Part shown: positions 15,876-24,263 of the stretch, in pieces
Layout of the letters: every line of letters starts with the position of its first letter
Position numbering within the stretch: position 1 is the first letter of the stretch
DNA from: Sphingomonas adhaesiva
GTDB lineage: Bacteria; Pseudomonadota; Alphaproteobacteria; Sphingomonadales; Sphingomonadaceae
Reading direction: 5' to 3'
Length of the DNA: 64,000 nucleotides
Assembly (NCBI RefSeq): GCF_002374855.1
Contig: NZ_NWVC01000001.1
Location: 372,001-436,000 of the forward strand
Position numbers and translations under genes: made by a program
Notes under the pieces: generated by a model
Told to the model about the DNA's origin: nothing
Databases searched by the model: none
The model's input: the letters and a program-made list of their open reading frames with translations, nothing else

Positions 15876-15919
15876 TCGCGGTCAGGAACCTCGATCAATC
15901 CCGCGCGTAGCGTTCCGCG

Positions 15920-17260
15920 ATGACCACCCTGTTATGGTTCCGCCAGGACCTTCGCCTTCACGATCACCCCGCGCTGGTCGCCGCCGCGCACGAAGGCCCG
16001 GTCGTCCCGGTCTACATTCTTGATGACGAGGCGCCGGGAGATTGGCGGATCGGGGCAGCGCAACGCTGGTGGCTCCACCATTCGCTGGCGGCACTGGGCG
16101 CGGCGCTGGAGAACAAGGGTAGCCGGCTGATCCTGCGTCGCGGCCCGGTGAAAAAGGTGCTGGCCGAACTTCTGGAGGAATCCGGCGCCGAGCAAGTGCA
16201 CGCCACCCGTCACTACGAACCGTGGTGGACCGCGGCGGAGCAGGCGCTGGGCGACCGGCTGTGCCTGCACGACGGCAACCATCTGGTCCCCCCGCATCAG
16301 GTGACGACCGGATCGGGCGGGCAATACCGTATCTATTCCTCGTTCTGGAAGGCATTGCAGCCGCAACTGCCCCCGGCCGACCCGCTGCCGATGCCACGCA
16401 AGATCGAGGCGCCGTCGAAATGGCCGAAGAGTGAGCGGCTGACGTCATGGGATCTGCTGCCGAGCAAGCCGGACTGGTCGGGCGGGTTCGACTGGACGCC
16501 GGGCGAGGCGGCTGCGCTGAAGAAGGTAAAGGCGCTCGACATCGCCGGCTACGACACCGACCGCAACCTGCCGTCGATCGAGGGCAGCAGCCGGTTGTCG
16601 CCGCACCTTCATTTCGGCGAAGTGTCGGCGCGTACCGTGTGGCACGCGACCGGGCGCGGCGACACGACCTTTCGCAAGGAACTGGCGTGGCGTGACTTCA
16701 CCTCGGGCGTGGTGCTGGCGCTGCCCGATTATGCGACGAAGAACGGCCGTACCGCCTATGATCGGCTTCCATGGCGCAGCGGCAAGGGCGCGAAGGCCGA
16801 CCTGCGCGCGTGGCAGCGCGGGCGCACCGGCTATCCGATCGTCGATGCCGGGATGCGCCAGCTGTGGCAGACCGGCTGGATGCACAACCGCGTGCGGATG
16901 ATCGCCGCCTCCTTCCTCATCAAGCATCTGCTGATCGACTGGCGGGAGGGCGAACGCTGGTTCTGGGACACGTTGGTCGATGCCGATTACGGCAACAATT
17001 CGGTCAACTGGCAATGGGTCGCCGGGACCGGGGTCGATTCGAACATGTTCTCCCGCATCATGGCGCCGATCGGCCAGTCGGAGAAGTTCGACGCCGGCGA
17101 CTACATCCGCCGCTGGGTTCCCGAGCTGGCGGATGTGGGCGACGATGCGATTCACGATCCCGAAGCCGCCGGCTGCCGCCCCGATGACTACCCGGCCAAG
17201 CTGATCGGCCATCGCGAGGCACGTGAACGCGCGCTGGCGGCGAATGCCAAGGTGAAGTAG
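15920..17260 (+). CDS. phrB: Deoxyribodipyrimidine photolyase
   Basis: 446 residues. A light-dependent CPD repair enzyme with an N-terminal Rossmann antenna domain (TTLLWFRQDLRLHDHPAL) and a C-terminal FAD domain. FAD and DNA-contact segments include SSRLSPHLHFGEVSARTVWH, RTGYPIVDAGMRQLWQTGWM and DADYGNNSVNWQWVAGTGVD. The cfa-like gene begins 11 bp downstream, so the two are probably co-transcribed. Confidence 0.95.
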   Translation: MTTLLWFRQDLRLHDHPALVAAAHEGPVVPVYILDDEAPGDWRIGAAQRWWLHHSLAALGAALENKGSRLILRRGPVKKVLAELLEESGAEQVHATRHYEPWWTAAEQALGDRLCLHDGNHLVPPHQVTTGSGGQYRIYSSFWKALQPQLPPADPLPMPRKIEAPSKWPKSERLTSWDLLPSKPDWSGGFDWTPGEAAALKKVKALDIAGYDTDRNLPSIEGSSRLSPHLHFGEVSARTVWHATGRGDTTFRKELAWRDFTSGVVLALPDYATKNGRTAYDRLPWRSGKGAKADLRAWQRGRTGYPIVDAGMRQLWQTGWMHNRVRMIAASFLIKHLLIDWREGERWFWDTLVDADYGNNSVNWQWVAGTGVDSNMFSRIMAPIGQSEKFDAGDYIRRWVPELADVGDDAIHDPEAAGCRPDDYPAKLIGHREARERALAANAKVK

Positions 17261-17271
17261 GCGCCACGCCG

Positions 17272-18483
17272 ATGGATGCGGCGACACGTACCCCGACCCG
17301 ACCCGATTGGCCGACGCGTACGTTCGCGCCGCTATACCACCGGCTTCTCGACCGCATCGATCGCGGTCTGGCAGAGGGCGCGATCGAGGCGTATCTGCCC
17401 GACGGTACGCGCCGTTTGCTGGGCGGGCACGCCGCCGGTCCGCTGGCGGTGGTGCGCGTGGTGCGCTGGCGCGCGCTGCGCCGACTAGCGACCGCCGGCT
17501 CGATCGGCTGGTACGAGGGGTGGGAGGCCGGCGACTGGTCCAGCCCCGATCCGGTGCCGCTGTTCGACCTGTTCATGCGCAACCGCGCCGCGCTGGGCAA
17601 TGTCGCGCGGGCGAAGAATGTCGCGCGGATCGCGGCGCGCGGCTGGCACGCGCTGCGCCGCAACGATCGCGCGGGCGCCCGCCGCAACATCGCGGCCCAT
17701 TACGACCTGGGCAACGATTTCTATCGCGAATGGCTGGACCCGACGCTCACTTATTCCAGCGCGCTGTTCGCCGCGCCCGACGAACCGCTGGAGCGCGCGC
17801 AGCGGCGCAAGCTCGACACGATCCTGGCGCGCACCGCCGCACGGCCGGGACAGCGGGTGCTGGAAATCGGCTGCGGCTGGGGTTCGTTCGCTGCGGTCGC
17901 CGCGTCGGCGGGTGTCGAGGTGCACGCGCTGACCCTGTCGACCGAACAGCGCGACCATGTCGAGGCACACGAACTGCCGGGCGTCACCGTCGCTCTCGCC
18001 GATTATCGCGACGTGCAGGGCACGTTCGATGGCGTCGCCAGTATCGAGATGGTCGAGGCGGTCGGGCCGGAATATTGGTCCGCCTATCTGGCGACGATCG
18101 CACGCGTGCTGAAACCCGGCGGCCGCGCGGCGTTGCAGTTCATCACGATCGCCGACGACATCTGGGATGCCTATGCCGGCAGCGTGGATTTCATCCAGCG
18201 ATACGTCTTCCCCGGCGGGTCGCTGATCGCGGAGCATCAGTTCCGCGCGCTGGCTGAACGCCACGGGCTGGCATGGCAGGACCGGCGCGCGTTTGGGCTG
18301 GATTATGCCGAAACGCTCGCCCGCTGGCGCGATGCGTTCGATGCGGCGGTGGCAGACGGCCGGCTCCCGCCGCGCTTCGACGCGCGCTTCCAGCGGCTGT
18401 GGCGCTATTATCTGATGTATTGCGAGGGCGGCTTTCGCGGCGGCGGGATTGACGTGGTGCAGGTCACGCTGGTCCGCAAATGA
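17272..18483 (+). CDS. cfa: Cyclopropane-fatty-acyl-phospholipid synthase
   Basis: 403 residues. Adds a methylene group from S-adenosylmethionine to unsaturated phospholipid acyl chains at the inner membrane. The methyltransferase core has ARRNIAAHYDLGNDFYREWL, LTYSSALF, the SAM motif VLEIGCGWGSFAAVA, and SIEMVEAVG. The C-terminus RYYLMYCEGGFRGGGIDVVQ is characteristic. Closely linked to the photolyase gene; it converges on the SDR. Confidence 0.92.
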   Translation: MDAATRTPTRPDWPTRTFAPLYHRLLDRIDRGLAEGAIEAYLPDGTRRLLGGHAAGPLAVVRVVRWRALRRLATAGSIGWYEGWEAGDWSSPDPVPLFDLFMRNRAALGNVARAKNVARIAARGWHALRRNDRAGARRNIAAHYDLGNDFYREWLDPTLTYSSALFAAPDEPLERAQRRKLDTILARTAARPGQRVLEIGCGWGSFAAVAASAGVEVHALTLSTEQRDHVEAHELPGVTVALADYRDVQGTFDGVASIEMVEAVGPEYWSAYLATIARVLKPGGRAALQFITIADDIWDAYAGSVDFIQRYVFPGGSLIAEHQFRALAERHGLAWQDRRAFGLDYAETLARWRDAFDAAVADGRLPPRFDARFQRLWRYYLMYCEGGFRGGGIDVVQVTLVRK

Positions 18484-18487
18484 CCGG

Positions 18488-19201
18488 TCAGGCGGCGACG
18501 CGCTCGCGATAATTGGCCTCGAACCCGTCGACCGCCAATTGCGCGATCCGCGCCGCGACCGTCTCCGGCGGCTTCACCGACGCGGGGTCCTCGCCCGGAT
18601 AGGCACGCGCGCGCATCGCGGTGCGCGTCGCGCCCGGGTCGAGCACGGCGACGCGGACGCGGCCGATCTCGGCCATTTCGTCGCCATAGGATTCCAGCAG
18701 CGTCTCGAACGCCGCCTTCGACGCGCCATAGGCGCCCCAATAGGCGCGCGGCGTGCGCCCGACCGATGAGGTGACACCGATCACCCGCGCACCCGTCGCG
18801 GACCGTCGCAGCATCGGATCGAACGCCTGGATCATCGCCAGCGGCGCGGAGACGTTGAGCGTCAGCACCTGCGCGAATTCCTTGGGGTCGATCGCCGGCA
18901 CCGCCGCGAGCGAGCCGAGCGTCCCGGCGTTGAGCACCATCACGTCCAGCGCGTTCCAGCGTTCGCCGACCGCGGTCGCCAGCTTGGCGATCGAATCGCT
19001 CTGCGCCAGGTCCAGCGGCGCGATCGTCGCCGATCCGCCCGCCGCGAAGATCGCTTCCTCGACCTGTTCCAGCCCGGCGGCGGTGCGCGCGGTCAGGATG
19101 ACGTGCGCGCCCTTCGCCGCCAGCGCGATCGCGGTCGCCGCGCCGATCCCGCGGCTGGCGCCGGTCACCAGCGCCAGCCGGTCCTTCAATCCCATGTCCA
19201 T
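18488..19201 (-). CDS. Short-chain dehydrogenase/reductase
   Basis: 237 residues. Rossmann-fold NAD(P)-dependent oxidoreductase with TGASRGIGAATA cofactor motif, a VLNAGT variant of NNAG, the catalytic serine in TSSVG, and Y-x-x-x-K in YGASKAA. The substrate is unknown. It begins 6 bp after the purF stop and is probably the second gene of that unit. Either of two ATG codons (19201 or 19195) could be used. Confidence 0.86.
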   Translation of the reverse strand: MDMGLKDRLALVTGASRGIGAATAIALAAKGAHVILTARTAAGLEQVEEAIFAAGGSATIAPLDLAQSDSIAKLATAVGERWNALDVMVLNAGTLGSLAAVPAIDPKEFAQVLTLNVSAPLAMIQAFDPMLRRSATGARVIGVTSSVGRTPRAYWGAYGASKAAFETLLESYGDEMAEIGRVRVAVLDPGATRTAMRARAYPGEDPASVKPPETVAARIAQLAVDGFEANYRERVAA

Positions 19202-19207
19202 CGCGCG

Positions 19208-20665
19208 TCAGTTCATCCGTTCGGCGAGCAGGGCGAACTGGTCCACCGCGCTCGATTCGTCATGATCGGTCAGCGACGTCGGATAGTCGCCGGTAAAGCA
19301 GGCGTCGCAATATTTCGGGCGGATGTCGGCGCGGTGGCTTTCGCCCAGCGCCTTGTACAGGCCGTCGATCGACACGAACGACAGGCTGTCGGCGTGGATG
19401 AAATCGGTCATCCCGCCCAGGTCCAGCTTCGCGGCGAGCAGCTTGGCGCGCTCCGGCGTGTCGACGCCGTAGAAGCAGCTGTGCCGCGTCGGCGGGGAGG
19501 CGATGCGCATGTGCACCTCGGCCGCACCCGCCTCGCGCATCATCTGCACGATCTTCAGGCTGGTCGTGCCGCGCACGATCGAATCGTCGATCAGGACGAC
19601 GCGCTTGCCCTGGATCAGTGCGCGATTGGCATTGTGCTTCAGCTTGACGCCAAGGTGCCGGACCTTGTCGCCCGGCTGGATGAAGGTGCGCCCGACATAA
19701 TGCGAACGGATGATCCCCAGCTCGAACGGAATACCGCTTTCCTGCGCGTAGCCGATCGCCGCCGGTACGCCCGAATCGGGGACCGGGATGACCAGATCGG
19801 CGTCGACCGGCGCCTCGATCGCCAGCTGCGCGCCGATGTTCTTGCGCACCGAATAGATCGAATGATCGTCGACGATCGAATCGGGGCGCGAGAAATACAC
19901 CCATTCGAAGATGCACGGGCGCGCCGCCTGCTTCTCGAACGGGGTGATCGAGCGGATTTCCTCGCCGCGCACGATCACCAGTTCGCCCGGCTCCACCGAG
20001 CGGACGAACTCCGCCCCGACGACGTCGAGCGCGACGGTTTCGGACGCGAAGATCACCGCGTCGCCCAGCTTGCCCATCACCAGCGGGCGGATGCCCAGCG
20101 GGTCGCGGCACGCGATCATCCCGTCCGGGGTCATCACGATCAGCGCATAGGCGCCCTCGATCTGCTTCAGTGCGTCGATGAACCGGTCCAGCAGCGTGCG
20201 ATACTGGCTGGTCGCGACCAGATGGATGATCGTCTCGGTATCCGACGTCGACTGGAAGATCGACCCGCGCCGCACCAGCTCGCGCCGCAGCCGCATCGCG
20301 TTCGAGATATTGCCGTTGTGCGCGATCGCGAAACCGCCCGATTGCAATTCGGCATAGAGCGGCTGGACGTTGCGCAGCGCGGTTTCGCCGGTGGTCGAAT
20401 AGCGCACGTGCCCGCACGCCACGTCGCCGGGCAGCGAGCGGATCACGTCGTCGCGATCGAAATTGCCTGCCACATGCCCCATCGCGCGATGGGTATGGAA
20501 CATCGTCCCGTCGAAGCTGGTGATGCCCGCCGCTTCCTGCCCGCGGTGCTGCAGCGCGTGCAGCCCGAGCGCGACGAGCGCGGCGGCCCCGTCGGAGCTG
20601 GACACCCCGAAGATGCCGCACTCCTCGTGCAGATGGTCGTCGTCGAACGGGTTCGTGGTCAGCAT
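19208..20665 (-). CDS. purF: Amidophosphoribosyltransferase
   Basis: 485 residues. First committed enzyme of purine synthesis: PRPP plus glutamine gives phosphoribosylamine. The class II glutamine amidotransferase domain starts at Cys16 (EECGIFGVSS) after a short propeptide that must be removed. The phosphoribosyltransferase domain has VVLIDDSIVRGTTS. The ATG at 20665 places the cysteine correctly; upstream in-frame starts would not. Confidence 0.96.
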   Translation of the reverse strand: MLTTNPFDDDHLHEECGIFGVSSSDGAAALVALGLHALQHRGQEAAGITSFDGTMFHTHRAMGHVAGNFDRDDVIRSLPGDVACGHVRYSTTGETALRNVQPLYAELQSGGFAIAHNGNISNAMRLRRELVRRGSIFQSTSDTETIIHLVATSQYRTLLDRFIDALKQIEGAYALIVMTPDGMIACRDPLGIRPLVMGKLGDAVIFASETVALDVVGAEFVRSVEPGELVIVRGEEIRSITPFEKQAARPCIFEWVYFSRPDSIVDDHSIYSVRKNIGAQLAIEAPVDADLVIPVPDSGVPAAIGYAQESGIPFELGIIRSHYVGRTFIQPGDKVRHLGVKLKHNANRALIQGKRVVLIDDSIVRGTTSLKIVQMMREAGAAEVHMRIASPPTRHSCFYGVDTPERAKLLAAKLDLGGMTDFIHADSLSFVSIDGLYKALGESHRADIRPKYCDACFTGDYPTSLTDHDESSAVDQFALLAERMN

Positions 20666-20779
20666 GGCGGAGGCTCGTATCGTGCGCGCCGCATATAGCG
20701 GCTGTCGCGCCAATGTCATCCAAACCGTGGACCTCATTTCGCGACGCTGCGTTCAACTGGGTCGCGCAGGAGGCGGATC

Positions 20780-21028
20780 ATGGCGAAGAACCACGGATCG
20801 CAGATCAAGGACGACAAGCTGTACGAGGATCTTCGCCGCGACGGCGCGTCGAAGGAGAAGGCGGCGCGAATCGCCAATGCACGCGCCAACGGGTCGCTCG
20901 ACCACCGCTCGACCCGGCTCGAGGACCGCAGCAAGGCGTCGCTCTATGACGAGGCGAAGTCGATCGGGATCGATGGCCGGTCGAAGATGAGCAAGGCGCA
21001 GCTGATCGAAGCGATCAGGAAGAACTGA
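20780..21028 (+). CDS. Small Rho-N-domain-like (DUF7218) protein
   Basis: 82 residues, highly charged. An N-terminal KNHGSQIKDDKLYEDLRRDG leads to a helical region (SKEKAARIANA). A C-terminal SAP/Rho-N-like helical motif follows (LYDEAKSIGIDGRSKMSKAQ, then LIEAIRKN). It probably binds nucleic acid; its role is unknown. The ribosome site GCAGGAGG is strong. It runs divergent from purF. Confidence 0.82.
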   Translation: MAKNHGSQIKDDKLYEDLRRDGASKEKAARIANARANGSLDHRSTRLEDRSKASLYDEAKSIGIDGRSKMSKAQLIEAIRKN

Positions 21029-21060
21029 CAGCGGGCGGCGCGGCTGGTACGGCGCGGTCC

Positions 21061-21423
21061 ATGGATCAGGATCGCGAAGCCGGCACCGCCCTCAACCTTA
21101 AATTTGATGCCGCCGGGCTGGTGACGGCGGTGGTCACGGATCGCGCGACCGGTGCGGTCCTGATGGTCGCGCACATGGACCAGGCGGCGATCGACGCGAC
21201 GCGCGCGACCGGCGAGGCGACGTTCTTTTCGCGCGGCCGTGGGCGGCTGTGGAAGAAGGGCGAGACGTCGGGGAACATCCTGCGCGTCGTGGAGATGCGA
21301 GTCGACTGCGATCAGGACGCGGTGTGGATGATCGTCGATCCCGCCGGCCCGGCGTGCCACACCGGCGCGACCAGCTGCTTCTATCGCCGCGTCACCGATG
21401 CCGGACTGGAGCGCGTGGCGTGA
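21061..21423 (+). CDS. hisI: Phosphoribosyl-AMP cyclohydrolase
   Basis: 120 residues. Opens the purine ring of phosphoribosyl-AMP, the third step of histidine synthesis. It is a single-domain enzyme without the HisE part. Key segments are VLMVAHMDQAAIDATRATGE, FFSRGRGRLWKKGETSGN and the metal-binding VDCDQDAVWM...ACHTGATSCFYR. The stop overlaps the GTG of the next gene (GTGA). Confidence 0.95.
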   Translation: MDQDREAGTALNLKFDAAGLVTAVVTDRATGAVLMVAHMDQAAIDATRATGEATFFSRGRGRLWKKGETSGNILRVVEMRVDCDQDAVWMIVDPAGPACHTGATSCFYRRVTDAGLERVA

Positions 21424-21926
21424 TCCGCGCGCCGGCGCCGTTGCTGGCGGCGCTGCTGCTCGCCGGGTGCGGCGGGGAAGGGGCGGGTACCGGCACCGAT
21501 GCGCCGGCCGGGCGCGCGCTGGAAGCGGAGGCGCGCGCCCGCGCGATGGTGGCCGATCCGGCGAAGCTGTCGCCGGTCGGTGTCTTCGGATCCGACAGCG
21601 ACCGGCTGTGCGCGCTACCGGTCGACGGCGCGCGGCGTTTCCGCGTCGGGGCCAGCGTCGATTACGGCGAAGGGCAACGGTGCGTCGCGCGCGGCACCGC
21701 GTCGGGCAGCGGACGGCTGGCGATCGACTTCGGGGATGGGTGCGCCTTCGATGCGGTGCAGGACGGCACCGGCATCCGCTTCCCGGCCGTCCTGCCGGCC
21801 GCGTGCGATTCGCGCTGCCAGGGTCGCGCCAACCTCGCCGCGCTGCGGGTTGCGCCGATCAGCGACGCGCCGGCGGAGGCGCTGCGGACCCGCGGATCGG
21901 ACGGGAAGCTGCTCTGCGCTGATTGA
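21420..21926 (+). CDS. Predicted lipoprotein, uncharacterised
   Basis: 168 residues. A short signal peptide ends in a lipobox (LLLAGC), so the protein should be lipid-anchored and periplasm-facing. The body has four further cysteines (C in DRLCALP, QRCVARG, DGCAFD, ACDSRC region) that could form disulfides. I know no named function. The GTG start overlaps the hisI stop. Its end overlaps the promoter of the next gene. Confidence 0.78.
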   Translation: MIRAPAPLLAALLLAGCGGEGAGTGTDAPAGRALEAEARARAMVADPAKLSPVGVFGSDSDRLCALPVDGARRFRVGASVDYGEGQRCVARGTASGSGRLAIDFGDGCAFDAVQDGTGIRFPAVLPAACDSRCQGRANLAALRVAPISDAPAEALRTRGSDGKLLCAD

Positions 21927-21951
21927 CGTTCACGTAAGCGGAACGTATATT
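21923..21951 (+). promoter_or_regulatory. Sigma-70 promoter with inverted repeat in front of the MerR gene
   Basis: A near-perfect -35 TTGACG and -10 TATATT are separated by 17 bp. An inverted repeat ACGTTC...GAACGT (21926-21931 and 21941-21946) fills the spacer, the usual MerR-family operator position. The -10 box ends only 8 bp before the ATG of the regulator, so the mRNA should be leaderless or almost so. This implies self-control of the MerR/acyl-CoA dehydrogenase unit. Confidence 0.72.
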
Positions 21952-21959
21952 CCCGGTCG

Positions 21960-22391
21960 ATGCGCTCGTCCTCTTCCGCCGCTCCCGCTTATGCCGTGGT
22001 GCCGCCGCGCCCGGATTGCGATTCGTTTTCGATCACCGATCTGTCGACCGAATTCGCGATCACCCCGCGCGCGCTGCGCTTCTACGAGGATGAGGGGCTG
22101 ATCTCGCCCGAGCGGCGGGGACTGGCGCGCATCTATTCGCACCGTGATCGCGCGCGGCTGGCGTGGATCCTGCGCGGCAAGCGCGTCGGGTTCAGCCTGG
22201 CCGAGATTCGCGAGATGATCGACCTGTACGACATCGGCGACGGCCGGCAGGTGCAGCGCACCGTCACCGTCGAACGCTGCCGCGCGCGGATCGAGGCGCT
22301 GGAAAGCCAGAAGCGTGATCTGGATGCCGCGATCGCCGAACTGACCGAATTCGTCGCGCTCGTTGAAAACGTAGCCAACAAGGAAGATTGA
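21960..22391 (+). CDS. MerR-family transcriptional regulator (LiuR-like)
   Basis: 143 residues. Winged HTH at about 25-95 (FSITDLSTEFAITPRALRFY, then EDEGLISPERRG), followed by a coiled-coil dimer helix (about 100-135). The C-terminus lacks the cysteine pair of metal-sensing MerR proteins. It resembles regulators of branched-chain or fatty acid acyl-CoA genes, and it sits 3 bp upstream of an acyl-CoA dehydrogenase gene. It probably senses an acyl-CoA or related metabolite, which is inference. No Shine-Dalgarno precedes the ATG, consistent with a leaderless start. Confidence 0.87.
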   Translation: MRSSSSAAPAYAVVPPRPDCDSFSITDLSTEFAITPRALRFYEDEGLISPERRGLARIYSHRDRARLAWILRGKRVGFSLAEIREMIDLYDIGDGRQVQRTVTVERCRARIEALESQKRDLDAAIAELTEFVALVENVANKED

Positions 22392-22394
22392 GAG

Positions 22395-24197
22395 ATGCCG
22401 CAATATACCCCGCCGGTTCGCGACACCCGCTTCGTGCTGGAGCATGTCGTCGGCCTTGACCGCTACGCCAATGTCGACGGCTTCGCCGCCGCCACCCCCG
22501 ACACGGTCGACGCCGTGCTGGAAGAGGGTGGTCGGTTCGTCGCCGAAGTGATCTTCCCGCTCAACCAGTCGGGCGACAAGGAAGGCTGCACCCGCCACGA
22601 CGACGGCAGCGTCACGACCCCGGCGGGGTTCAAGGAGGCGTATCAGCAGTTCGTCGAATCGGGCTGGGGCACGCTCAGCGCGCCGGAGGCGTTCGGCGGG
22701 CAGGCGATGCCGCATGTCGTGTCGACCGCGTTCCAGGAATATCTGATTTCCGCCAACATGGCCTTCGCCATGTATCCGGGGCTGGCGCATGGCGCGATCG
22801 CGGCGCTGGTCGTGAAGGGCAGCCCGGAGCAGCAGGCCAAGTATCTGCCCAAGATGGTGTCGGGCGAATGGGGCGGCACGATGAACCTGACGGAGCCGCA
22901 GTGCGGCACCGACCTGGGGCTGATCCGCACCAAGGCCGAGCCGCAGGGCGACGGCAGCTATGCCATCACCGGCACGAAGATCTTCATTTCGGCGGGCGAG
23001 CACGACCTGACCGACAATATCATCCATCTGGTGCTGGCCAAGACGCCGGGTGCGCCGGACAGTTCGAAGGGCATCAGCCTGTTCGTGGTGCCCAAGTTTC
23101 TGGTCAACGACGACGGCTCGCTGGGCGATCGCAACGCGGTCAGCTGCGGCTCGATCGAGCACAAGATGGGGATCCGCGCCAGCGCGACCTGCGTCATGAA
23201 CTATGACGGGGCGAAGGGCTGGCTGGTCGGCGAGGAGATGAAGGGCCTGGCCGCAATGTTCATCATGATGAACGCCGCGCGGCTGGGTGTCGGGCTGCAG
23301 GGGCTGGCGGTCGCGGAGATCGCATTCCAGAACGCCGTGCAATACGCCAAGGACCGCCGCCAGGGCCGCGCGCTGACCGGGCCGGCGGAGCCGGGCGAGA
23401 AGGCCGACACGCTGTTCGTCCACCCCGACGTGCGCCGGATGCTGATGGAGGGCAAGGCGTGGATCGAGGGGCTGCGCGCCTTGTGCCTGTGGGGCGCGTT
23501 GCAGGTCGATCTGGAGCATAATGCCGGGACCGAGGAGGAGCGCCAGCTGGCCGGCGACCTGATCGGGCTGCTGACCCCGGTCATCAAGGGCGTCGGCACC
23601 GACAAGGGCTATGAAATCGCCACCAACGCGCAGCAGGTCTATGGCGGGCACGGCTACATCCAGGAATGGGGGATGGAGCAATACGTCCGCGATGCGCGCA
23701 TCGCGATGATCTACGAAGGCACCAACGGCGTGCAGGCGATGGATCTGGCGGGCCGCAAGCTGGCGCAGAACGGCGGCCGCGCGGTGCAGGCGTTCGGCAA
23801 GCTGGTGATGGAGGAGATCGCCGCGGGCAAGCAGAACGAGGCGACCGCCGATTTCGCCGCCCGCCTGGAAAAGGCCGCCGGCGACCTGCAGGGCGCGACC
23901 ATGTGGTTCCTGGCCAACGGCATGAAGAACCCGAACAACATCGGTGCCGGCGCGGTGCCGTACATGCATCTGGTCGGGCTGGTCGCGGTCGGGCTGATGT
24001 GGCTGCGCATGGCGACCGCCGCGGCGAAGCTGAAGGCCGAGGGGCAGGGCGATGCCGCCTTCCTCGATGCCAAGCTCGTCACCGCGCGCTTCTTCGCCGA
24101 GCGGATCCTTCCCGACGCGGGCGCGCTGCGCCGCAAGATCAAGGGCGGGGCCGATGCGGTGATGGCATTGCCGCCGGAGATGTTCGCCGCCGCCTGA
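22395..24197 (+). CDS. Large acyl-CoA dehydrogenase (DmdC-like family)
   Basis: 600 residues, longer than ordinary 380-residue acyl-CoA dehydrogenases because of N- and C-terminal extra domains. FAD-dependent alpha,beta-desaturation of an acyl-CoA. Signatures are GGTMNLTEPQCGTDLGLIRT, ITGTKIFISAGEHDL, QQVYGGHGYIQEWGMEQYVR and the catalytic glutamate in IYEGTNGVQAMDL. This branch includes 3-methylmercaptopropionyl-CoA dehydrogenases, but many members act on other acyl-CoAs. It follows the MerR gene closely and is ended by a strong terminator. Confidence 0.92.
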   Translation: MPQYTPPVRDTRFVLEHVVGLDRYANVDGFAAATPDTVDAVLEEGGRFVAEVIFPLNQSGDKEGCTRHDDGSVTTPAGFKEAYQQFVESGWGTLSAPEAFGGQAMPHVVSTAFQEYLISANMAFAMYPGLAHGAIAALVVKGSPEQQAKYLPKMVSGEWGGTMNLTEPQCGTDLGLIRTKAEPQGDGSYAITGTKIFISAGEHDLTDNIIHLVLAKTPGAPDSSKGISLFVVPKFLVNDDGSLGDRNAVSCGSIEHKMGIRASATCVMNYDGAKGWLVGEEMKGLAAMFIMMNAARLGVGLQGLAVAEIAFQNAVQYAKDRRQGRALTGPAEPGEKADTLFVHPDVRRMLMEGKAWIEGLRALCLWGALQVDLEHNAGTEEERQLAGDLIGLLTPVIKGVGTDKGYEIATNAQQVYGGHGYIQEWGMEQYVRDARIAMIYEGTNGVQAMDLAGRKLAQNGGRAVQAFGKLVMEEIAAGKQNEATADFAARLEKAAGDLQGATMWFLANGMKNPNNIGAGAVPYMHLVGLVAVGLMWLRMATAAAKLKAEGQGDAAFLDAKLVTARFFAERILPDAGALRRKIKGGADAVMALPPEMFAAA

Positions 24198-24225
24198 CCG
24201 GCGCGCGAGCCCATATTACGACATC

Positions 24226-24258
24226 GGGCGGCCCCTGTTCGCGGGGGCCGCCCTTTTT
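24226..24258 (+). terminator. Rho-independent terminator after the acyl-CoA dehydrogenase gene
   Basis: A 10-bp GC stem (GGGCGGCCCC / GGGGCCGCCC) with a short loop is followed by five T. It lies between convergent genes and is oriented for the plus-strand unit. Confidence 0.9.
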
Positions 24259-24263
24259 CGTGG

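Noticed and set aside
19260..20756. A 498-codon frame on the same strand as purF in another register
   Set aside because: It has no domain and is rich in Arg and Gly. purF occupies the region with full conserved motifs.
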